Part shown: positions 55,976 through 64,000 of the stretch, in pieces
How positions within the stretch are numbered: the first letter of the stretch is position 1
How the letters are laid out: each line of letters begins with the position of its first letter
NCBI GenBank assembly: GCA_000697665.1
Contig: KL197722.1
Location: 469,012 to 533,011 of the forward strand
DNA from: Jaapia argillacea MUCL 33604
Taxonomy: Eukaryota; Basidiomycota; Agaricomycetes; Jaapiales; Jaapiaceae
DNA length: 64,000 nt
Direction: 5' to 3'
The notes under the pieces: generated by a model
What the model was told of the DNA's origin: nothing
Seen by the model: the letters and a program-made list of their open reading frames with translations, nothing else
The model's database searches: none
Program-made: the position numbers and the translations under genes

Positions 55976-58900
55976 ATGGCACCGAAGCCTTCGTCGCCGA
56001 CACATGAGGCCCAGGTATGTTCCTCCTCATCTCCCATCTATCCAGTCCTCAACATAAACCCTCAGACCCTTTACAACAAAGCTTCAAAAGCAGAACTCTC
56101 GAGAGACTACGACAACGCCTTTCGTTTATACATCAAGGCAGCGGAATCCTTCCTCCACCTCTCTCGCACCCTTGCTCAGCATCAAAGCGGAGATCATGAT
56201 GAGCAGATACACAAAGAAGCCAAGGCTCAAGCTGGGAAGGCATTAGAAAGGGCCGAGAAGATCAAAGGTCTGAGAAGGGGTCTGGTGGGGAATATGAGCC
56301 TCAGCGTTGATCGATTTTCGGAGCGCGAGTGATGCTATCTTCCTTCCCCTCATACGAGGTTCGAACTGATATCTTCCCTTGTAGAGGAGCAACTCCGTGT
56401 CTTGCTCAAGTCTTCGCTCGTCAACGGATTAAACTTCCCCCTCTGGGATTCGGGATCTGATCCTCCTTCAAATATCCCTGTATTGTTTCAACCGGCTTTG
56501 TCGAAGGAGCAGATCAGAGCGTCCACTTCGTATCAGTCACCTCCTCTCGTCCTTCCAGGGGCCGTTGTTACCCCGGCTCCGACGAATGAGTTAGTCCCGC
56601 AAGACATCATCCAGCAAATCATATCAGACTGCTCTGTGTGCACCGCTATTGCAGTTTGCATCGAGAGGAATGGGAGGTTTGGAGGAAATGTATGAACGCG
56701 AGTCTCGTCCGCAGGAGTGAAATTGATCGTTCTTTTTGTAGCTTGTGGTGGACAACTTGTATCCGCACGACGAGAAAGGATTGCCTCGCAATGCCTTCGA
56801 TGGTAATCACTTTCTTCGAATACTATTCAATGGAGGCTATCGACGGGTGCGCTACTTATACCCACTAGTATCTGCGTCATTCGACTTGCTCTGATATCCA
56901 TTTTCTATGTTGGGCTGCTGGTACCATCTAGATATGTGAGTCTCGCTATGTCAAATGCGGCCTTCAATTTAATCTCATATCTTCTTGTAGCCATCGACGA
57001 TAAGCTACCCTTCTCATCCACCGGGACCCTCATGTGCATGTCCACAGGAAGGAAGCGGTGTCTGTGGCCTTCTCTAGTTGGTAAAGCAGTAGGTGCCTCC
57101 CACGATGGCGTACTTTGGTCCTTCGACGTCAATGTTATCCTTTATAGTACATGAAATTGATGGGAGGCTACGACTTCCCTGGCTCGTGAGTGTGCCTAAC
57201 TGGACTTCTCTTCCACTTTTGGGTTGACTTATGTGGTTGATATCCAGAAACTCTTGCATCGACCTACAGTATGATATTTCCCTTTTATCCAAATCCTCTC
57301 ACCAATTACTGATATCCCGCTTCAGCGCTTTGATTGGCTGGATACCTGAACATCTTGAGATCAAGGGGTATGTATCCAACTCTGCATTCTTGTATCCTTG
57401 TCTTACTCGTGGTGGTATAGTCCGAAGTTTGAACGAGAGAAAACATGGTCAAGAATCTCTCAAGGCTTCACTTCTGGTAGGACGTCTCCTATCCCTGATA
57501 TGTGATCGTCTGCCTTCATAAACATCCCTACTAGGCAACTGTTTGATCACCATCGGCACAGGGAGAGATCCAGTCCAATGGAGTGGCGTCGAGCTTCTTC
57601 CAGAGCACAGTTACGCGGTCATCGGTGAGATATGCGGAACTACATTCCTCGTTCTTGTCTCATTTCATTGCGAGTCAAGGTGTGGACGATGATGGAGGAG
57701 AACGAACGTTGACTCTTCTCGACCCTTGGATCAATGGATCCGACACTACCAGTACATCTCTCCCAACGATTTATCCGACACTTGTCCCAGACAATGTTGC
57801 TTCGGCCATGGGAAGAATGACCATCGCTGACAAACCCCGTACGCACCCCTTTACTGGAGAGTGTGGTTCCTTGTTTCTTATTTGATGTCTAGGAACGATG
57901 CATATCCCGTGGATGGACATCTGCGGGTTGTTGGATAGCGTGTATGTGAGTTGGAATCCGGGGTTGTTCAGAGGAAATCTCGTATTTCATGGGTTTGTCA
58001 CCCTCACTTGATGTCATCTTAAAGTAATTCACGATCTCTGTGAACCCACAGATCTTGGAAGTCGGAGAACCAAGAGGGGGAGAACAGATGTAGGGAAAAT
58101 ACGGCTTCTTCGTGATCAATATATTGACTCGTCGCCTACTGGATAGCTTATCACTCACAACTTCGCCTTACCCTTCCACCACAATCCCATTCACACGATG
58201 TGATTGTCTGGGTGCTTCTCACTCGCCACGTCGTTGATCGCCAAATGGCCCAGGAATATATCTCACTGAGAGTTCAGGTTCAGGATGACGACGGTGGAAA
58301 TGTGAGAGTCATGGTTGGTAACACGGCAGGAGAGAATGAGGTGCGCTCCTTTCTTTCCATGGTTTGAACGGCGCATTCGTTGATTGTTGGCGGGTATCTG
58401 TTAGGGAACGTATACAAACAGTCCACATGCCTTGGTTCGCAGCTCGTTTGCTCTTCAACTCTCGATGGATTATCTGATTTCTGATGGTGATAGGTCCGCA
58501 CAACCATTCAAGGCTCGACGTTGTCATCGTCAACCTCATCAGCGCTCAACATCATCGCGTCCTACGAAGGGCAAGTTCCCGATGTCGGTTATACAATAAC
58601 GGCATATTCCTCTTCAGCTAATATCCAGTGGGCTGAAGATCCTGCTGCCCCACCCTTCTCGAAAACGGTCAATCTCTTTTTAATTTTTCTTCGGCTACTA
58701 TGTTCTTAATTTGTTTTCCCAGATCGAGGGTACCCTTACGACCAAGAACTCTGGAGGGAACTGTACTTTCCCTTCATTCATGACCAACCCTCAATACCAT
58801 TTGCGTATTCATCCGTCTACGACGCCTTCGACTTCGCGTTCTCCAGTCGCCGGCTCCCAGAGAGGAAAGACCAAGTCTAGGATTGGGCTAAGTGTAGAAG

Positions 58901-59818
58901 GCGGGAGGGACTTACCCTTGAATGTCGTCGTCGTATGGTCTAGTGGCGAACGGATTACCGAGTACGCCGCCTCATTCACCTCGAACCTCTGTATGTGTCG
59001 AACTCTCACAACCTCCCCACAGACTGGTTGAGAACGACGTGGCCGCAACTTCTGGCGCCTACAACTATGGCTACGCTCATACTTCCAGAGAGCTAACAGG
59101 TCCGTTTTTCGATAATCATCTCACATCAGAATCCTACTGACGATAGGTCTATGTGTCTATGGAAATTAAAGATGGCGACTATACCGTTATTGTATCATCT
59201 TTTAACCCCTACAACACAGGTCCATTCACACTGAAAGTGGAGAGTTCTCAGCGATTTGATCTAGAGCCAGTACCTTCGGAAGGCGCTGGCATGTATACCA
59301 AGACTATTCGCGGAGTATGGTGGGTAACCGTTGCTTTATATCAAGGTCGGAGTGTCCCTGATCTCAGGGATCGATGCAGGGACGAAGAAACGTCGGGCGG
59401 GGGCCCTAGTTCCAACAAGTACTGGTCGAACCCAATGTTTGAAGTTCGAGTGAGGACCGCATCGCAGATCAAGTACGGGATCCAAATTTCTCACCCTTGA
59501 CTACGACTAACCCCTCGTAGAATTCGACTGCAACTATTACAACCATCGCCATCGACATCGCTCAATGTTACACTCTTCTCCCCCTCTGGGCCCCAATACG
59601 TTGAACACCCCTCGACCAACCTGAATATGTTATCAACTTCAGGACCTTACTCCGATGCGAATTCGGGTGTTATAACCCCCCAAATCAATGTCAAGCCCGG
59701 GACGTATATTATTCTTCCATCGACTTATCGGAACGGGATATATGCTGCTTTTAGGTTGATTGTGTTCTCAAGCTCTAATGTTGACGTAGAACCTATCGAA
59801 GGACTGTTGGGCGGTTGA
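55976..59818 (+). CDS. palB: PalB/Rim13-type calpain (CAPN7 family), ambient-pH signalling protease
   Basis: Starts MAPKPSSPTHEAQV. An N-terminal MIT domain (LYNKASKAELSRDYDNAFRL, EAKAQAGKALERAEKIK) should bind ESCRT-III. The protease core follows over many small exons: IQQIISDCSVCTAIAVCIER with the Cys, NLYPHDEKGLPRN, VTIDDKLPFSSTGTLMCMS, YMKLMGGYDFPGS, ALIGWIPEHLEI, LPEHSYAVI with the His, and YVSWNPGLF. The third catalytic position, NPW in most calpains, reads LLDPWINGSD here. Downstream are two or three C2-like beta-rich domains (VWVLLTRHVVDRQM, NIIASYEGQVPDVGYTI, SMEIKDGDYTVIVSSFNP, ITPQINVKPGTYIILPSTYR). PalB cleaves the PacC/Rim101 factor in the alkaline response. About fifteen introns, not all resolved. 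No stop interrupts the spliced reading as far as I can follow. Confidence 0.85.
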
Positions 59819-60066
59819 GAGCTGCTAGTGCCGTTGATAGATCCCGTGTTGGGGCGGTGTGGATCGTGGACGGGGCGGTTGAGATGCGCTGACGTGCAAG
59901 GTGATTGGGGACCCGGGCGAGCGTCTTCACCTCGCAACTGTCAGGACTACAGAAGATAAGAGAGCATGTACCCACTCTTATACCGCAGTGACAATCGGGA
60001 TATCCCTGTAACAAAACAATCCGCTCTATGTCGCCCACCACTCCAAACCCCCAAATCATTCCTCCA

Positions 60067-62247
60067 TCAAACCAACGGAGTCAACAAAAACTCGTTAACC
60101 CTCTTCAAAGTCGACCTCGAAGGGTTCGCCTGGGGCCTACTCGCGATTATCCATTCCAGGCGTGTCCTGATGGTTTGTTTCGTTGCCTTCCTTTCCATCG
60201 CTATACAAACACAAACGTCAGTCTTATTGTTTTACGTCAAAATGGGAGAGGCGGGAGAGGTGAGGACCTGAGTGTGGGGGTATGAGGACGCCAGAGTCGG
60301 AGAAGAAGGTTTGGAGAGCTGTTAGTGCTATTCCGATGCTTAGGTCTGTGCCTGTTTCGCAGGCTATGCATATTCTTGGTTTGGTGCGAGGTGGGGGTAG
60401 GTGGGGGTGGGAGGTTTTTGAGGGTTCGTTGGGTGGCGAGGTGCTTGAGGTTTCGTTGGATGACGAGGTGCTCTCTGCTCCTCCAGATAGCTCGGTCCTC
60501 TCCGCGCCTTCAGACAGCGAGGCACTCTCCCTTCCTCCATATATCTCGACGCTCCCAACCCCTCCACCTACACCATCCCTCAAACCTTCTCCCTCCCCAC
60601 CCCCACCCCCCGTCAACCAAAACCTACAAAACTCGATAGACAAAGGCAACCCCCTCTTCAAAAACTCTCCTTGTCCTTTCTTCCCCGATGGGATGTTGAG
60701 GACTAAGACTCTAGGTTGGGGGTTCGGTTCCTCGGTGGGCGCGATGGGTGTGTTGGTACTAGTAACAAGTAACCAAACGACCTCAACCTCAACTTCCCTT
60801 CCTTCAACGGGTAGGAGAAGAGTGGGAGGGAGAGAGTTAGGAGGTGGGAGGTTTGGGATGGAGGTTAAGAGGATTTGGCCTTGTATTTTGGTTATTGGGG
60901 TTGGGAGGATGCGTAGATTTATTGGGTTCGTGTTCGTGTTTGAATTTGAGGGTGTGGACTCTAATCCATTCCCCGTCGTAGACTCCGATCCATTCGTACT
61001 CGGCCCAACTACGAAATCAATCAACCAAGATATATGCGCCCGAATAGTTGGAGACGTACTAGGGGGTGGATTGACGAGAGTGCGTACGACGTTTTCGAGT
61101 TCTGAACGGGAGGTTGAGAGGAGTTTGGGTTTGTGGGACCAGAAGAGGGTTGGTGTTAGGCCCTGAAGTCGTGCGGGTTGTCAGGTGGGGGTCGCGAGGG
61201 GTGGTGGTTAGAAGGGTGGGGGGTAAAAGGTCAGGGAGACGTTAAAACCAAAAAGAAATTTGAAATACATACCATCCCCCACAACTCATGATCATCCCCC
61301 GATCCCTGAACATAAACATACCCACCCGCTCTCCTCTCCCCACCCCTCTCAACTTGTTTCGAAGCCGAGACCAATATGATGGGGATGAACGACTCTGGGT
61401 TTGAGTTGTTTGAAGGGAGGGAAGGGAAGACTGAAGTGGCTGGTGTTATCCAGATTGGTCGGAGGGGTGAAGGGAGGGGAGGGAGGGTATAGGATGAAGC
61501 CTATCAGCCGATGGATTAGTTTGATTTTTTGATTGGAGGAAGGGAGAGGGTGCGGACTAGGAGAGCTTCGACGAAGGATTCCAACCTATCTTCCATCTGT
61601 TTATGTTCTTGAGGGCTGACAGAGGTAGGCGGCGTATACAATTTCATATTCCATTCTTCTTCTTCTTCCACTTCCTCTTGTTTGGGAACACAAAGATGAT
61701 GACGACGATAAACAGCGCGATTGATAACTGCACACCAAATGGGTATAGTCTTGGCTAATGCATCTGGGATACGTTTCCCAGATCGCGTCGAATCTACAAT
61801 CACGATTCTGCAATCGAAACGGGGGGGTTAGAGATCGAGGTAGAATTGAAAGAGGAGAGAGGGAGAGACCCGCGGTTGGTGATGATGGTAGGTAAGAGAT
61901 GAAGGTTCGGTCTCCTGAGATTAAAACTCCAATTCCCGAAATGGCCATCTGTGGATTTGAAGTATGCTGCGTCTCCCGTGGATGGGTTGGTGTACCAAGC
62001 ACCGCACCTCAAGTTCGCTAGGGCGAGTTACATGGATGGGTGAGTGCGATGATAGTGGAGGGATGGACGTACGGATGAGAGGTAGGGAGGGATAAAAAGA
62101 ATGGACGCGGTTGACGAAGAGGATGTCTTCGTTGATGGAGTGCAGACGGTTGTATATGTCAAGTGTTTCGCGGCGGAGGGCTGCGAGGGCGTTGGTGTCG
62201 CGAGAGGTGTTGTCGGAGAAGTTGTCATGCAAGATTGGATTGGACAT
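60067..62247 (-). CDS. RIT1: RIT1, initiator tRNA A64 2'-O-ribosylphosphate transferase
   Basis: Starts MSNPILHDNFSDNTSRDTN at 62247. Exons give DIYNRLHSINEDILFVNRVH, LRCGAWYTNPS, YFKSTDGHFGNWSFNLRRPN, IVDSTRSGKRIPDALAKTIP and IWCAVINRAV, the conserved Rit1 catalytic half. Then GSGDDHELWGM, LTPTLFWSHKPKLLSTSRSE and the C-terminal DUSP-like half RICIACETGTDLSIGIALTA. The last intron is best read as gtcctc to gtatag, joining IPPHS to AMERKATKQTIRTRLEWIIA and ASRPQANPSRSTLKRVNEFL, with the stop at 60067. Rit1 adds ribosyl phosphate to A64 of initiator tRNA, keeping it out of elongation. Between the two halves lies a Gly/Ser-rich insertion built of five 9-residue units (60423-60557). The gene is convergent with palB. 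Confidence 0.88.
60423..60557. repeat. Five 27-nt tandem repeats inside the RIT1 coding region
   Basis: The plus strand divides into five 27-nt units, diverged but alignable (GGTTCGTTGGGTGGCGAGGT..., GTTTCGTTGGATGACGAGGT..., then three more). In the RIT1 frame each encodes nine residues, for example GAERTELSG, GAESTSSSN and ETSSTSPPN. The period is a multiple of three, so copy number can change without breaking the frame. Confidence 0.75.
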
Positions 62248-63298
62248 GGATAAGGTATGTAGACCCTAACCTCGTCCGACGCCAATCATCTCGAATTGGA
62301 GAAACGAATATAATGTAAAGAGTACATGATCTCGCCAGTCCAAGTTCTCGATATATGCCTAACGTCGAATGAAATTGTAAACGACCGTATGAGCCTGTCC
62401 ATAACCTGGAGCCTGCATCAGAGTGTCAAACGCATCCAACTGAGTCGTGCCGAGACTTGGAACTGCGCCATGTCCAAGTGATACAACCAGTCCAGTGGTC
62501 CAATATCTTTAGGATTGTAGCCTAGCGTGCGGGACGGTTCTCTTGGTATTGGTGTTCCATGAGCTGTATAATATCCACTGACGCTTAGGATAACGTGTCG
62601 AGTCGAAGGGATGAAAACGTACCTCGGGTCAAGATGACGGTTTCCCCCTTCATCAAAACTAAGTATCAAGTATTCGAACCAATGAACGTGGACAAGGCAC
62701 ATTCAAAAAACCACTCAGGCGATCCAGAAAAACGAGATGGATGAATCACGAGCCTTCGCACCCGACCATGCCCTCATTTCTTGGTCTTCGTATGTGATGC
62801 CAGTTAAGGAGGGAAGAGAAGAGGATGCTTCAGACTCGCAGGGAAGTTCTGAAATCACGTCCAACAATGAAATATCGAGAAGCCATTTTGTCAAACCCTC
62901 AACAAGTTTGTGCTAGACAGCCTACTATCGTCCAGTGACTCTCAGTGAGGTGTGAGAGCATCGTCCGACAACACCAAGATAGTCGACCACGAAACCACAG
63001 AATTCTCGAGCAAGTTTAGAATCGATACAATGTCACGACCAACGCCCATCAACGCACGGACCATCCAATTCCCACGCTCCCAAAGTCAATGGACACAGTC
63101 ATCCCGTCGTCGATCTCACTAACCACCCTCCCCCGATCATGCCCAACCAAAGCACCGCCGACAGGCCGTCCGATCGACGACGAACTTTACTCCGGCGCAC
63201 CCACCAACACAATTCCACATTGACTGGATGAGCCGATACCTCCACCCAAAGGGGCACCAGCAAAACCCCCAAGTCCTTTCCAGATCCATCGCCAAGCA
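62248..63298. other. No confidently supported gene
   Basis: A plus-strand frame from about 62702 contains ATG at 62738 (MDESRAFAPDHALISW, VKEGREEDASDSQGSSE) and stops within about 60 codons; it is preceded by a possible acceptor (ccactcag). A minus-strand frame at 62418-62702 (RYVFIPSTRHVILSVSGYY) may be an exon on the other strand. Neither could be built into a gene. Confidence 0.35.
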
Positions 63299-64000
63299 AT
63301 GCCCCGCCCAACAAAACGTCCTCCAACCCTAACAGAACTCCACACCTCAGCTCACTCATCCTCAAGCCTCGGTCGAGTAGCCACAGAGATCATCATGCTC
63401 TTAACCACAGTGAGCACCTCCCCCACCTCCCACATCCGTTTTCAGCTCTGTGATGCCAAGTTCGTTTGGTGTAGGGTGATCATTTGGAGAAGAACAAACG
63501 AGGTTTGTTACCCGATTTTATGGATGAAAAAGATGGGATCTTCGAAGAGTACGTTCACCCCCCCCTCTCCCCTCACACTCGGACTCAAGCTTACGCTGGA
63601 GAGTAGGTTTACATCTCTAAGAGAAAAGTACAGAAAGTACATGGAGATCGTTTCAGAACAGGAACGTGTAGAAGGCGCGGTACGTCCCCCTCACCCATCC
63701 TCCACCCCTTTTCTTAATACTTTCTGCCAAACAGATGGTTAGGGCATTGGACGAATACGACCGAGCAAAATTACTAGAACTCGCATCATCTCAACACTCC
63801 TCCCCATCCCGAAAATCCCATCTACTCGAATACCACCCCTCTCATTTCGACGTTTTGGAGGAATGGATGACGGTACGACCTCATTCCCCATCATCCAAGT
63901 ACAATACAGGACTAAATGAAGCCTTATGTACCCTCGCCAGGAACTCGCAATCCAATTCAACAACCGCGCCAAAGTCCTAACCGCAATCTGTATCCTAGGG
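63299..64000 (+). CDS. Unidentified coiled-coil protein, runs off the right edge
   Basis: Probable start MPRPTKRPPTLTELHTSAHS. Exons joined by short introns give SSLGRVATEIIMLLTT, KNKRGLLPDFMDEKDGIFE, DRFTSLREKYRKYMEIVSEQ, MVRALDEYDRAKLLELASSQ, YHPSHFDVLEEWMT and ELAIQFNNRAKVLTAICIL. The intron before the last piece (gtacga to ctcgccag, about 63872-63941) is supported because the unspliced frame stops while the spliced frame stays open to the end of the window. The gene looks like a helical, partly coiled-coil protein. I do not recognise the family. It is incomplete. Confidence 0.5.

Noticed and set aside
57889-58158. Minus-strand open frame of 89 codons
   Set aside because: Antisense to calpain exons that carry the YVSWNPGLF motif.
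60282-61166. 294-codon plus-strand open frame
   Set aside because: Antisense to the RIT1 exons; the minus strand has the conserved motifs.

Overview
The window is nuclear DNA of a mushroom-forming basidiomycete (Agaricomycetes). The evidence is genes broken by many 45-75 nt GT-AG introns, lineage-typical expansions (F-box proteins with a coiled coil and LRR-like body, NACHT-WD40 proteins, EF-hand/ZZ proteins, KDZ transposon genes), a secreted CBM1-GH5 cellulase and a PalB-type calpain. Genes lie close together on both strands. Exon boundaries given here were read by eye from splice consensus, reading frame and family conservation.

Layout: 1-3.3 kb holds the 3' part of a KDZ-type DNA transposon gene and a convergent gene with an N-terminal cysteine cluster. 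4.0-5.7 kb holds a disordered, basic, nuclear-looking protein. 6.2-7.3 kb holds the front half of a CBM1-GH5 endoglucanase. 8.7-9.5 kb holds a small five-exon single-pass membrane protein. 10.6-14.5 kb holds an EF-hand/ZZ-finger protein, and 15.2-18.0 kb holds KRI1 (40S ribosome biogenesis). 18.5-29.3 kb is an F-box cluster: three copies of an LRR-like family (A1, A2, A3) interleaved with two of a second family (B1, B2) and a PD-(D/E)XK nuclease-like gene. Copy A2 looks decayed.

29.6-37 kb holds secretory-pathway and metabolic genes: an L-type lectin cargo receptor and the HDEL receptor ERD2 (divergent neighbours), a pterin dehydratase-like protein and a membrane-anchored alpha/beta hydrolase. 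37.4-41.6 kb is a NACHT-WD40 (NLR-like) gene. Just upstream of it is a 5'-truncated LINE with an 18-bp target-site duplication and a simple-sequence tail. 44.5-50.3 kb holds a membrane J-protein, a single-exon F-box-like protein, a dual-specificity phosphatase and a TM7S3/TM198-like (DUF4203) membrane protein. 50.3-59.8 kb holds an augmin-like coiled-coil protein, a type II membrane LRR protein and the PalB/Rim13 calpain of the ambient-pH pathway. 60-62.2 kb is RIT1, which modifies initiator tRNA. An unidentified gene runs off the right edge.

The conserved genes (KRI1, ERD2, lectin, RIT1, PalB, HAUS3-like) form a housekeeping backbone. The accessory material sits at 0-3 kb, 10-15 kb, 18-29 kb and 37-43 kb. 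No wholly new system is evident. The best leads are the mixed F-box/nuclease cluster with one decaying paralogue, the EF-hand/ZZ protein, the cellulase that ends before its catalytic residues, the in-frame 27-nt repeat inside RIT1, and the dated LINE insertion next to the NLR-like gene.
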